A DNA stretch of 62,000 bases from Zygnema cylindricum (taxonomy: Eukaryota; Streptophyta; Zygnematophyceae; Zygnematales; Zygnemataceae): positions 1 to 62,000 of the forward strand of contig JBBHKE010001664.1 of the NCBI GenBank assembly GCA_037447655.1. The letters are read 5' to 3'. The notes below the pieces were generated by a model. It made no database searches, had not been told where the DNA came from, and saw only the letters and a program-made list of their open reading frames with translations. Shown one piece after another: positions 11,301 through 22,600 of the stretch; the stretch's first letter is position 1; the number at the start of each line of letters is the position of its first letter. The translations under genes were made by a program, and so were the position numbers.

Positions 11301-14300
11301 AATAAGAACAAAAAAAAAAGTCAAAAAATCGGTTATGGTCGACTTCCTAAGAAAAGTTTGACATTCTAATAACCATCAATATTGGCAATTTTCACCATTC
11401 CATCACTTCAAAAGTCAAAATCTTTTTACTTTTTATGTTAAAATTGACTGATGTAGAAGATTACCCATAGTCTAAAAATTGGTGTGGAGGGTCCAATACC
11501 CTCCCCCATGGTGACATACGCGTGCTATCTAGAGATCAAATGCAACAATCAAGTTTGTGGGTTTTCAAAAATGATAAGTTGGATTGTGCAAATAGGCGTA
11601 TCGGCCATGTTCGCGTCAGCACTATTGCTCATTATTTTTTACATTTGTTTCAGCTGGTATGCATAGAAATTATTTTGTACGCAGTACCTTGTACCGTGTC
11701 GTCGATCCAGCGCACATTTACGCTTCAGTGAATCTGTTTCTTTGCAAGGGTGTCATTGTCTCGCTGTTTTCTGTTTGGCGTTTGTGTCTTTTTTGAGTGG
11801 TGGAGACCGTTTGGTATGTCGGTTAAGCTTTGTACAGTCACTAAGTCCGTATTTTGCAGAAAGGCTACTGTAGTGTTCAGGATTCTGAGTAGCTTTTGTA
11901 AGAGTGACAAAAGACAACGGCTTACTATTGTGAAGTTGAGGTGACACGTGTAATGGTGAATGATATGTGAGTGACTTTGTGCTTCCACTTGTGAAAATGT
12001 TTATTGCTGCGCAGTATAGTGGTCCTCTCACACAATTCTGCTGAGTTTTAATTAAATTTGGTATACAAAAATATAACACAGCAAATATTGTAAGTGTGGA
12101 GGACAATAATGACCAATGTCGTACCTATTGACTATTGCAGGAGTTTGCGGAACAATCTTCTAACTGGAAATTTCACTGTTGAACTCCAAACTTTGGTTGA
12201 CTTCAAAGTTGACGTTAGTAACAATTTCTTCTCCTCGGCAAGCATCAGTGTGAATAGCAATCCAACTTGTGGCAATGAAGAAAACAATTGTTTTGATGTT
12301 GACAACTCAACAATTTGTGAAGGCCCGAGACCTAACAGGAAAAGTTTATCGGATTGCAAGAGGTTTTGCGATACAACACAACCCACGGGGGTTTGTGGAG
12401 GTCATGGCTACTGTACGGGTTTGGATGTGCCATGTGTTTGTGACAAGGGGTACGCCACAAGTGAAAATAGCTCAACTTGTACCTTTGGTAAGTAGCGCGT
12501 ATTGTCTTACATGTCCGTTACCAGTCAGGTTTCAAATAAATCAGCACAAGTGTTGGTTGTGCGCGTCGTTGTGAATTTTGGGTTACATAAACTACACACA
12601 AGGAAGCCGAAAATTTTAGACGAACACCCAGATATTGCAAATGAAAATACAGGACTATCATTGAAAAGAACGTGACTACATACTGGTCTTCTAGACTCAA
12701 AGAAACTATTTTTTAACCTAATTTCCTCTTTGCATTTGCAGAGGGACGTGGTCTAGGGCTTACAAGTCTTGAAGGAGCGAAGCCTAAAAATCTGAACAAG
12801 TATTTCCGCTATGTGAGCTTGGGATACTTATTACCTGATGACGACAACAAGGCATCTTGGCTAGTTGCGACCAGCTGGAATTGGGTGAAACGACGAGCTG
12901 TCGCCCCAATCAAGGACCAAAAAAATTGCAGTACGTACTGCAGTATGTCAAAAACACTTCCAGCATGGGACTTGTACTTAGAAAAGAGATTAATGAATTC
13001 CTGCGGGCATGATTGGAATAAAACTGGTTATAACTCTTTCTAACATCTATTCAGGTCAGGACTTGGTGAAAATTAATCAAAGTGTTTCGCCATGAAAATA
13101 AATATTCAATGGCGACAAAAGTATGAAATTTCAAAAGACCGCCCAAAATCATCTTAGAAACTGAGGGGTGAAAATGGACCATGTTATTGATCCAATTATT
13201 AGAATCTGTTTGGTCACAAACACAATCGATTTTCTCGCTAAGGTTTTTTCTTTCAACAACTTGAGCTTCATGTATGGCACCTATCATTGTATAATATATA
13301 TATTCTATAGCAACTGAATTTTTACATATTCAAACTTGTTAGACTGTAGGAAGATGTTGAACCATGTAGCTTTAACTCCATTTTGATTCCAAAAATATGA
13401 AAAAATGCTTGTGGTTCTTCCAGGCACTTGTTGGCTATTTGCATCCACGTCGGCTATTGAAAGTGCCTTTTACATTACAAATGGGGGAAGTTCAGATGTT
13501 CCAGTTATTGCAGAGGAGCAAATATTGAACTGCTCAGGCTTGGTCCGTAATTGCTCAGTCGGTGGATGGCCAACACAAGCCCTTGACTATGCCTCCAAGA
13601 ATCCTCTCATGTTGATATCTGACTATACTCCAGGCATTTGCTCGGGAGGGCAAGTAGGTCTCTTACCAGCATGCATTCAAATTAGAACCAGGGAAAAAAA
13701 TGCACAAACAGACAACTAGTTTGAGTGAACCTGTTTCCATTAGCAATAGAATTGGAAATGGACGGATCTGACTGAAAAGCTGATAAATTAATTCGAAATG
13801 GGAATGAGAGCACCTTGTTGAATAAGTCGTGTGTTAAAAAAAGGATTTATTTTGTCATTTTCCTCCAAAATTGAATATTCAACGAGAAAAGCCGTACAAA
13901 AAATAAGTAAACACCATAGTAAAATTCACGTCAGCTTGAAACTTAAAATGTACTAGTTTGGGGTCTATCTCTTTTTGATCCACTGCCACGTCATACCAAC
14001 TCATCTTCAAACTCGACTATAGTACAATTCAAGTCATTTTAAATCTTAGAATGTACTCAAGCTCGGCATCTTCCGCTCTTCAACCCACTGCCGTGTCATA
14101 CTAGCTCATCTTCAAACTTTTGAAATCGGCTCAGGAGTTCATTTTAGTAAAAGTAACACTTGAATAACGAATATAAAAACGTTCTTGCACTTGTCACACG
14201 TTTTTGAATTTTTTTCCACAAAGGGAGTACACGTTTTTTCTTTTTTTTGCCAGTGATGCACATTAACGGGAAAAATATTGCAAGGGTCTCGGACCTCCAC

Positions 14301-16102
14301 TTTCATTCATGGGTCCTTTGCAAAGTTTTATGCCCCTCGTCGCCTCTCCCCCTCCCTCTTTTACCGCCGCTCCCCTCTCCCTCTTCGTGGAATGAAATAC
14401 AACAATATTGGTATGAAATGAAAGAGCTAGAAAAAAAAAAATGAATATCTTCGAGCGTAGTTTGGTGGCAGATCTTATCAGAGAAGACAACAAGAGAAAA
14501 TTGGGAATCCATGGTGTAAAGATCTCGAATTAGCGACGTCGACGTTGTCATCAGTGAGCGTGACATAACATTGTGACTGGTCACATTGGAAAGCCATGAC
14601 CTTGGCAGGTTTTGCCAGAAAAACCTCGTTATTTTGCCACGTGTGTTTCCGTGTGTCCACCATCATGCCAAAAAAAATTGGAATTTTTTTGTTCCGACAG
14701 AGAAAGATGTGCATAGGCGTAAAAACGTCGGATGTGCCTAATGAAATAAAAATTTCAAGAGATATTCTAATGCAAAAAGCGGACCGATTTGCCGACTAAA
14801 CCGAAGATTTCGGTTCATTTACCTTCAACTCTAGTCTTAAGTCTTTTAGTCTTGTTTATAAGGATGGGCACAATGTCGTCACTATTTGTTGAAGCTCATC
14901 GAAGGGTCAGTTTTTCCTAACTACTTGAGCGGTGTAACCTTGTGATGTTGGTTTGTGCGTTTTAACAAGCTATTACTTACAATGTGCAGGCAAGTAAAGT
15001 GTGGACCATATCGTCTTTTGAGAGAATCCAGTTGAATGGCTGGTTAGGTTTGCTTTTGGCTCTCCAGCAACAAACAGCAATCATGAGCTTAGAAGCAAGT
15101 GGAAGCACTTTCCTGAATTATGATCCCAAAATGGTGAGTTGTGGAAAAAGATCATGAGCCAACAAACCATCGTACCGGATAAAATATTATAGATTTTTAA
15201 TATTTTGAGTTTACTGACATATCAATTTTCTATACAATCAAAATTAGTCTTGGTTTGTTATTCTCCTTAGTTATTACGGTGTTTGACCATAACACCCACA
15301 TCAATAGGTAGCTTAATAGGGCATCCACGTAAGAGGATGCTTTACCTTTATCCAAGTACTTCCTTTCCATTTCGAGATCAATCCAAATTCAGCATTCGAT
15401 AATAGGAAGGTCTAGGTAGCCAACATACATAATGAATTTTGAAAAATAACCAATAAAGGGGCATTTGCCTGTTTCAAAAATAAACAACGTGTTCTATTTT
15501 GAAAATCAAATGGAAAGGTGTGACTTCGCATTGCATTGGACAAGTTTTGGTTAAAAATTTATTAAAGTTGACAGTTCTGGGCCTGAAATATAACGTAAGG
15601 CCCAAAATCTCACTCTCTCTCTTTCCCACTCTCTCTTTCCTCTCTCCCTCTCTCTCTTACTCTCTCTACCTCTCTCTCTCCCTCTCTCTTCTCATCTCCC
15701 CCCCTCTCTCTACCAAAGGCCTACCATAAAAACGCCTACTTTTGAACTATGATTTGAAGCATAGTTGTCCCGTGCACATATTACGCACGGTATAAACTCG
15801 AATACTACAGTACGTACGGTACGCATCAAAAGATGTGGAAAAGTTAATAAAATGCGTACCCTACTATGAACCCGTACATTTTTCGTCCATTTAGGTACAG
15901 TATCCGTATAGGCCCATGCATTTGAGGTTTATTTAAAGAGGTTTTTGTGAACAACGCACACACATAGAGTGCCTACTCTGCACGAGTTTTGTGTCAAGTT
16001 TCCCGCTCTCTCTCCTTCTCACACTCCTCTCTCCTCCTCTCTCTCACTCTCTCTCCCCCCCTCCCTTTCTCTCCCTTTCTACCCCTCTCTCTCCCTTTCT
16101 TC

Positions 16103-16151
<49 letters not shown>

Positions 16152-16318
16152 GAGTGAAATACAACAATATTGGTATGAAATGAAAGAGCTCGAAAAAAAA
16201 AATGAATATCTTCGAGCGTAGTTTGGTGGCAGATCTTATCAGAGAAGACAACAAGAGAAAATTGGGAATCCATGGTGAAAAGATCTCGATCTGTGTTTCC
16301 AAAGCTGGTCGATGTTAG
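8278..16318 (+). CDS. LRR / EGF-like / papain-like cysteine protease fusion gene (exons joined by intron phase)
   Basis: Assigned exons are 8278-8349, 8587-8658, 10497-10568, 10804-10875, 11019-11090, 12141-12487, 12742-12930, 13424-13653 and 14990-15133, with a probable end near 16202-16318. Each assigned junction has AG/GT borders and the phases agree throughout (2 between LRRs, 1 into and within the protease start, 0 later). The product would carry at least six plant-type LRRs, a Cys-rich EGF-like module and a C1A peptidase domain with the oxyanion Gln, the Cys/Trp active-site box, the C-x2-GG motif and the core beta-strand region. The His/Asn half of the protease was not firmly located, and the N-terminus is missing. 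By family, C1A enzymes cleave proteins in lysosome, vacuole or apoplast, and LRR/EGF modules are extracellular. A secreted or membrane-bound proteolytic receptor-like protein is inferred. It could be a decaying gene. Confidence 0.65.
8587..8658 (+). CDS. LRR exon 2
   Basis: A 72-nt exon between TCTTTCAG and GTGAGC, phase 2. It reads DLSVNNLSGPVPQSLGNLQK then LRIL, a textbook plant-specific LRR (LSxNNLSGxxPxxLGxLxxLxxL). Confidence 0.88.
9501..9521. repeat. Perfect 9-bp inverted repeat with 3-nt loop in an LRR-gene intron
   Basis: ATAGTCACG - GTA - CGTGACTAT. It shares the AGTCACG/CGTGACT stem with the hairpin at 2595-2617. Confidence 0.6.
10497..10568 (+). CDS. LRR exon 3
   Basis: A 72-nt exon between TTGTTGCAG and GTAAGT, phase 2. 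It reads RLSKNNLIGPIPSSLMNLSR then LLVL. The 1.84-kb intron before it is long enough to hide further repeats, but none was seen. Confidence 0.87.
10804..10875 (+). CDS. LRR exon 4
   Basis: A 72-nt exon between TTTCAG and GTAAGT, phase 2. It reads NLDQNNFSGTLPSNIGSLSK then LRIL. Confidence 0.88.
11019..11090 (+). CDS. LRR exon 5
   Basis: A 72-nt exon between AATGCAG and GTAAGT, phase 2. It reads DLSFNKWMGTMPASFSSLKK then LEEL. It is followed by a 1.05-kb intron with no further repeat seen. Confidence 0.87.
12141..12487 (+). CDS. Last LRR plus Cys-rich / EGF-like exon
   Basis: The exon starts after TATTGCAG with the same phase 2 as the LRR exons and ends before GTAAGT in phase 1. It opens with a final LRR (LRNNLLTGNFTVELQTL), then a VDVSNNFF cap, then a Cys-rich stretch with ten cysteines. 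The C-terminal half fits an EGF-like pattern: GVC-x5-C-x6-C-x-C-DKGY-x7-C. Several N-x-S/T sites fit a secreted protein. The order resembles the terminal exon of the paralogue at 23181-23490, which also goes from an LRR into a Cys-rich tail. Here, however, the frame continues into the protease exons instead of stopping. Confidence 0.8.
12742..12930 (+). CDS. Protease exon 1: propeptide end to the first active-site cysteine box
   Basis: The acceptor is TTTGCAG; joining phase 1 to the previous exon creates Glu and keeps the frame open. The exon ends ...SWNWVKRRAVAPIKDQKNC, which aligns with the mature N-terminus of C1A peptidases (W-x3-GAVTPVKDQ). The Gln is the oxyanion-hole Gln and the final Cys is the non-catalytic disulfide Cys three residues before the nucleophile. 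The donor GTACGT at 12931 lies inside a perfect 16-bp palindrome (12927-12942). The residues before SWNW are too short for a full inhibitor I29 propeptide, so the EGF exon appears joined almost directly to the mature domain. Confidence 0.78.
13424..13653 (+). CDS. Protease exon 2: catalytic cysteine and C-x2-GG motif
   Basis: The acceptor is CTTCCAG. Phase 1 joins to give C-S-T-C-W directly after the previous exon, so the box reads Q-K-N-C-S-T-C-W with the exact spacing of papain Gln19, Cys22, Cys25 and Trp26. It then reads LFASTSAIESAFYITNG, with AEEQILNC matching the family SEQ-LVDC strand. CSVGGWPTQALDY matches C-x-GG-x3-AF, and DYTPGIC matches the next disulfide region. The probable end is at CAA before GTAGGT (phase 0). 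Confidence 0.82.
14384..14530 (+). repeat. Partial copy of the terminal region of the LRR-protease gene inside its own intron
   Basis: This segment is nearly identical to 16148-16290 (CAACAATATTGGTATGAAAT, then GGTGGCAGATCTTATC). Both copies follow a CT-rich tract. The copy stops matching at ATCTCG and then reads to a TAG, so it lacks the CVSK-x-G-x-C ending. It could be a duplication scar or an alternative 3' end for a shorter transcript. Confidence 0.75.
14990..15133 (+). CDS. Protease exon 3: central region of the C1A fold
   Basis: A 144-nt exon between TGTGCAG and GTGAGT, phase 0 on both sides. ISSFERI, then QQQTAIMSLEASGSTFLNY, matches the papain-family stretch I-x-x-YE-V ... QPVSVAIEASG-x-F-x-Y just before the catalytic His loop. 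The agreement over the whole exon is good and the order relative to 13424-13653 is correct. Confidence 0.8.
15271..15307 (+). CDS. Possible remnant of the pre-histidine loop exon
   Basis: After CTCCTTAG and before GTAGCT, the middle frame reads ...VFDHNTHIN, which resembles the GVFDG...LNHA text preceding the catalytic His in C1A proteases. The frame does not match the phase-0 end at 15133 without an indel, and the His itself is not encoded. This is a weak assignment; it may be chance or a decayed exon. Confidence 0.2.
15607..15712. repeat. CT-rich microsatellite (first tract)
   Basis: Imperfect (CT)n run in an intron-like stretch of the LRR-protease gene. Confidence 0.85.
16000..16148. repeat. 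CT-rich microsatellite before the terminal exon
   Basis: An imperfect CT tract ending in an almost pure (CT)n run directly before the duplicated block at 16148. It could serve as a very long polypyrimidine tract for the last exon. The open frames across it, in either direction, are low-complexity artefacts. Confidence 0.85.
16202..16318 (+). CDS. Probable C-terminal exon of the LRR-protease gene
   Basis: The frame reads FERSLVADLIREDNKRKLGI, then HGEKISICVSKAGRC and a stop at 16316. The ending I-x-VSK-x-G-x-C-stop is shared with the last exon of the paralogous LRR gene (LCVSKNGPC-stop at 23490), and homology continues into the 3' flank. This is good evidence that the frame is, or was, the true end. 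The upstream splice border is unclear; AG at about 16216 is one option. A C1A C-terminus usually has a G-Y-x-R ... CGI pattern, which KLGI only loosely recalls. Confidence 0.5.
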   Translation: MNIFERSLVADLIREDNKRKLGIHGEKISICVSKAGRC

Positions 16319-17275
16319 AAAGCATTGAGTTTTTTGCAGGAGTACCTTTTACTATTTTCTCTGTTTTCATCCGGTCAAAAGTTTCAAAAAGAGTTGTAAC
16401 TCCACTTGCAAAATCGATGTCCTAGTGTCTGTTCGTTAACCTAAAAACAACGGAGTTCTGACACCCTTGGAGTTCCCTTTTGGCCTCCGATGTTGTACTT
16501 CTAGTACTTTTATTTTTCGGTGTTCAAGTGGGTCATATTTTAAATGGGAACAGTTTGGCACAATTCATGAATGATGGTCATAGATGAATACCAGTCATTC
16601 ATCCAAGATATTCAGCAGTTTAAGACGAGTTAAGATGAGCATTTGTCCCTTAATAAACTTATACCAAAACAAAGAATGGGGAAGAGAGTGAAAGGGTGAC
16701 GGGATTGAAAGAGCAAGAGAGGAACGTACCAAAAATTTGAAGGGCGCTAAATGCTGAAAATGGCTTAAAAAATCAACAAGCAATTTTGTTTGTTGGAAAA
16801 GTGGTGTTCATGTGTTTGGCTTTTTAGTTCTTTTTCTTTGATGGTTGTTGAGGCTTCTATGTTTATGATTGAATAAATTGAATTCTTAAAAAAGTATCAA
16901 ACCTTTAAAATGACTCATTATCTAAAAGAAGTATTGAACCCCAATACACCACCACGTTTTTAAAAAAGGTGTCAGACCCTAAAATACCGCCACATATCTA
17001 AAAAAGTATCAAATCTTCAAATAGCGTCACATTTTTTTAAAAGTATGGAAATCTAAAATAGCGCCACATATTCAAAAAAAAAATTATTGAACCTTAAAAA
17101 AACGGCAACATCTAAACAAAGTAACAAACCCTAAAATAATGCCATATATCTAGCAAAAAAAAAGAGTCAATACCAAGTTGTAGAAATGAGTGAAACACCA
17201 TTTTGACAATGTAAAACTCGAAGAACTCTACACTAACTACAAATGCGACAAATGAAGTCAAAATTTACGCACTTT
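16319..17275 (+). repeat. 3' flank of the LRR-protease gene, duplicated at 23491-25225
   Basis: Long stretches match the second copy, such as TTTTCTCTGTTTT-ATCCGGTCAAAAG, AATGATGGTCAT-GATGAA, TTGAAGGGCG and the run of ATCAAACC-TAAAATA units. Similarity ends near 17275 and resumes at about 21640, so a block containing the hAT relic appears to have been inserted here. It holds no gene. Confidence 0.7.
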
Positions 17276-18079
17276 GAGTGATATATTGATTATTTGATTA
17301 TACTTTTGTTCATGTGAGATTGGATTGTTTATTATTTTTTATAAATGTTATTTATATATTTGTTTGTTATGTTTTGCATTGTTAATGCATTTGTCCTAGA
17401 GTTTGTTGTGATTTTCATCTTACCTTAGTTGTTGTTTAATGCATCTGTGTATGCATTTTGTTGCGTTTGTGTACGCATTGTTTTAGGGTTTGTTGTGATT
17501 TTCATCCTAATTGTTGTTTGTTGCGTTTGTGTACGCATTGAAAGGGTGCACATTTCAATATGATAGTTCATTGGCCTAGCTTTGCTTAGCTTTCAGGTGA
17601 TTGTTTGGGTGGCTTCTGTGGTCTAGTTTGGGTGGCTTCTATGGTCTATTTTAGACCAAAGAACAACAGGTTATGGGCCCACACCCCATCTATCATACGT
17701 GAGGTTGAGTCGAGATAGGTTTGTGTCACACGCATTGTGGCGGGTTAATTTTGTTCTTGCTGGTTGTATTGCAGTAATGGTGTTTGTGTACCCATGAGAT
17801 CAACCTTATCATAGTGTTGGTATGTGTCAAGTTTAATCTTGCATCGCCCCAAGAGTAAACTTTGTGACGGTGAACTTTTGAGAAATGTCTACCTTCATGT
17901 GAAAGGATTTCATTTGTGAAGAATAAATAAAAAATGGAAAACATTTGTTTTTGCATTTGGTGGAGATTTGACGTTTAGTGGAGAGATCCGAAAGGTGGAC
18001 ATTCGACATTGGGGGGAGAAAGATCCAAAAAAAAAAAATCATTTTGGTAGAAACCTTCTTTGTTAATCATGGTTAGTAA

Positions 18080-19695
18080 TTGTATGATATTTTCATATTG
18101 TTTTTTTTGTTTTTTTCCCCAGGTTTTCAAGCATTTTGTCAAACATTGTTTGATGTTGGTGTTTTGTCCAACAAAAGTGTTGACATCGACCAACTACTCC
18201 CGTCCATCAATACTGTAAAAAACTACATTATATCTTCTACGAAAGATATTCGTAGTTTGATCATCCCCAGACTTAGAGAAAATATTGATAACAATATTTT
18301 TGTCGCATTCACGACCAATCTTTGGACCGAGACAATAAAATGAACCTCATTCATGTCAATAACCGCTCATTTTATTGACAAAGAATCTAAACTTCATGCA
18401 CGGACGCTTCAAGTCGATCATTTTCCGGAGGAAAAACACACTGCGGAAAATGTTTTAACGACTTTTAAAAATTGTTTGACCAATATTGAAATGTCCAATT
18501 TTCATCGTTGCGTTGTCGTGATTGATAGTGGCTCTAACATGTGTGCGACTGAAGGTCTGCCGAGTATGTTTACTTGGATACCTTGCACGGGCCATAAAAT
18601 TGCAACAATTGTGACAACAATCTTGAATAAGAGCGGAACTTCCAAAAAAGGCAAATATGATGTGGAAGTTCCTGATTTTTTTTGATCTAATTGACGCGTG
18701 TAAATCATTGGTCACGTTTTTCAAACAGAGTAATTTACAAAATCTTTTGAAAAACACTTTAAAACATAAAAACGCAACGCGGTGGAATTCTTTGCTCCGA
18801 ATGCTTAAGAGTATTTACGATGCATTCAATGAGATAGAACCAATCGCTCAAGCAAAAAATAAATTGATACTTTTTGCTTGTATCGATAAGACTCACCTTA
18901 CCGAACTTATATGATTTTTGGAAAGGTTTCAAGAAGCGACCCTAAAATTGGAAAAATTCAAAGAACCAACTTTACATTTGGTTTTGTTTGAACTATCGTC
19001 TCTCCATAACCATTGTAAGATAAGAAAAACATCTTACAATGACGGTGAAAAAGAATGCCCCGCCGACTCCCTATACTTGCAAAAATTGAAACAACTTTTT
19101 GTGAAATTTGCACTACCGAAGTGGGGCCTTCATGAGTATCATATTGTCGGGGCTTTCTTAGATCCCCGACAAAAACAAAAGCTTGAAATAATTGGGGTTT
19201 CAAAAGCCGAAATTGAAAGCGCAAGGGTCAAACTTCGAGAACTCGCAAACGACCTCGGTGATGACGTTGATTTCGGTAGTCCTCAACGTATCACAAAAAA
19301 ACAAAAAACATCGCAAAGTGAAGACAGTTTCCACAATTTTTTTGGTGAGAGCGATGAGGAAAATGAGGTTCTTATTATCACCGACAAAAAAACGCTCGTT
19401 AACGACGAAATGAAACGTTATATTGATTTAAAATTAACCAACGACGAAAGATTGAACTTTAACATACTTGAATGGTGGAAAAAAAATCAAATGTACGTGC
19501 GAAAGATGGAGGATTTCCTATTCTAGTCGGTGTTGCTAGATCTATTCTAGCTATTCCGGCTTTTAGCTCCATGTCCGAATGCAATTTTTCGGATGCCGGG
19601 AACACGATAACAAAGAAGAGTAGCTCACTAGCTGCTTCAATTGTTAGTGATCTTTTGTGTGTTAGATCCAACCGAGATCTTTTAAATGTATAGTT
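18080..19695 (+). pseudogene. hAT-family (ZBED-like) transposase relic
   Basis: Collinear frames read VAFTTNLWTE, the VVVIDSGSNM and CTGHKIA motifs, an RWNS box (ATRWNSLLRML near 18780), FLDPRQK (19165) and a terminal hAT dimerisation stretch. That stretch includes NILEWWKKN (19465) and then, after a frameshift, AIPAFSSMSECNFSDAG (19552), corresponding to the family ST.SE.FS.AG motif. Breaks are TGA at 18341-18343, a frameshift near 18683, TGA at 18912-18914 and a frameshift near 19490. Terminal inverted repeats and an 8-bp target duplication were not found. It is a dead element lying between the two LRR gene copies. Confidence 0.85.
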
Positions 19696-19699
19696 TTTT

Positions 19700-22600
19700 A
19701 TTTTGTTTTGTTTTCTAATTATTGTTCTTTTTTTAGTATTAGTTATCATGTTTTTTTTTCCTTTGAAATTTTTGTTGTATTTCACAATTTTTCTAGTGTT
19801 ATTTTTTTTTTTTTTAACCGAATTGCTTATTTTTATCAAATTACCAAAGCGTCGTATGTATACCAAATTTAGATTTATAGATTTTTGTGTAGTTTTAAGT
19901 TTGAGGTTGAGAATTTGTACAATAGAGTCGGAAATAGAATGAGGTTGTTATTTGTTTATTTCTATATTTGATGCTACAAAATATTTTTTATTTTACGTGA
20001 CGGCGTACGATCTGATTTAAATTGTACGGCTACTTTTATTAGTGTAAACATGTTTGCGACCGACATTTTTTTTTTCAGAGATCCAAATTACCATAACCAA
20101 ACAATTAGAATGTATGATTTTTTCCAAAATTTTCAAATTCTTAAATAGCGTACACCACGGTAAATATTTTTATACGCTAAAAAAACTTACACGCTAATAA
20201 CAATTGGCGGTGTAACGCAAAAAAAAAATTGAGTTAAGTTTTATTAAGGGTGAAGTTGTATCACGAAATTTTGTAGTTGTACGACCAACATTACGGGTTT
20301 TTATTTTTTAGACGATGTTCCATCGCGTAGAGCTTGTAAACCACGTGTTCTAAAGTGAGTGGATTCCACTGTGGAGTTCAAAAGTAGGTGACCGTACGCC
20401 CATACAGTATGCCTATTGTACGCAAAACATACAATATGCCCTTAAGACCCATATTGTATTGGCCGTAAAATGAAATAAAATAGGAACACGGTTGATTCCA
20501 CAGGAACAAGAACAGAAATTTCCACATAAGTTCAGATCGGATATTAAAAATCGTCCAAAAATTTCACACCGACCTATTTTACCTTAAAATCTACATTTGC
20601 GTACCATGTGTTTGCGTAATAAGTCATCGTCGTACGATAGAACTCTCGTACTCTTTGCAGATGCACATGTTTTTTGAACCAGCTCATTTTTTAGGGTTCT
20701 TGTTTTTCCACGTGAGGAAATAGCGTTGCTAGAAATCGTGTGATGAGAGAGAGTTGCCAAAAATAGCCTGACGAAAGAACGTTACGAGATTACTGTTGTA
20801 TTTTCGGTTGGATTTTGGAAGGTACAAACTATCTGCAAATTTTGAGAATTATGTTTGTATTCCATCGTGACATGTATCTTAAACATCCAACATATCGTGA
20901 CTCTTCGATTTTTATAATTGACAACCCAACTCCTCGAGGTGGGTTGCCCGCTACATAAAGAAATGAAGCGAATAACTCGCGAATGAATATCGAACTGTCA
21001 TGAAAATCCGACTGTCATTGTTACCTCTCAGACCTTTGGAGAATATTGGCAAGACTCCTTGTTATAAAATTGCCGATAAAAATATAAAAAAATTGCCGAT
21101 AAAAATAAAGAAAATGGTACAGCGTAGTACGAAAAGGTCCAGATTCTTGTAAACAACCTCACTTTTCGTCCGTTGGAAATTCACCCTAAGTTGTAGAAGT
21201 GTTTTTTATTAAATTTCTTTTTTTCTTTTATTATAATGTCAAAGTTGGTCAACGCATTTTAAAAACTTTTGAATTTTGTTCCATGCGCATATTTATTATT
21301 TTTGGGTGTTTCATGCGCACATTTTATGCGCATGAGACATCTATGGTTTTGTTTTTTCTTTTTCACCATCACATTTAACTAATTCCGTTTCACTACCCGA
21401 TTACTTTACTTCTTTTTAACCTGTTTAAGCAAAAAAATGCCATATATCTAGCACTAAAAAATTCAGAACTTTAATGCCACGTTAACTCTCACTGGGACAA
21501 ATTTGCAAGCCAACTCTTATTAATCTATTAAATTTATCTTACCCTCTATTTTCTTCATGGTTTTATGAGAAAAATGTACTTAGTAATAAATCCTCACCTT
21601 ATTTCATCAAAATTTGTGTTGAAATTCTACTCAAAACTTGTAACACAAATTTGTTCGAAACTTCAAATTCCTTGAATGGTTTATTGTGAATAATATAATA
21701 AACATATAAAAATGAATCAAATCGAAAACTTTCTCTCGTTTCTCAACCGCATTTTTCTCCAAACTTTACTTTATCATCGTCATCTATACAATATTACGCG
21801 AAGCTCAACTCTTTTAAAAACACGCTGACGTAACGTTAAGAAACTACTAGTGGGAAATAAATTAACGATTAAATCAAACGAATCATAGTATGGAAAGTGA
21901 CGAACCACCAAATTTCTCCTAGATCTACAAAATTTACATAGCAAAAAATTACAACCAAAATACGTGGAACTTAAATTCGTCCTGTAACAAGTATAGTGAC
22001 CGGGAGTCGTTCTGAATTAATTGGTTGGCAGAGGCACCAGAATACGTGTTGAAGTCAATCTGGAAACAGTCTTGTAGTCGTGTTGAATGAAAGTTGGCAT
22101 AGTATGACTTTATTCTTTTTTTATCAAAATAAATCGCTTACGCGATGAAAGCCTATTTGGCCAATTCTTAATAATGTAAGCACCAACGGAATTATCAACT
22201 TTCATTTTTTCATATCCTTGCGCCTTAAACTAAGTAAGCGCAGCATCCAACAAAGGGACAAGGCGCAAAATTCGCCTAGAATTTTTGTGTTTCTATCCAA
22301 TGATGGTAAGTTGCGAGAATGTGAAAGTGGAAATACAGGAAAGACACGAATAATCACGTCACTATTGATGTGAACCCCATTCCGAACCTGAAAAGTTGCT
22401 GATTTTATACTGCCCACCATAAAAATGTTGTCTTTATAATTTAATACTAGAGTTTAACACAACTCAGGCAGTGAGCCCATGATCAATTGCAAGTGAGGTA
22501 CTGAAACGGCGGAACCAATTTTCACATCACATTACAATTACAATATCAACTTCAATTGGAGATTCTCATTAATTTTATTCAATTCTTCCAATCCATTCTC

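Noticed and set aside
15969-16302. Overlapping Ser/Leu-rich and Arg/Glu-rich frames
   Set aside because: Translations of the (CT)n microsatellite.
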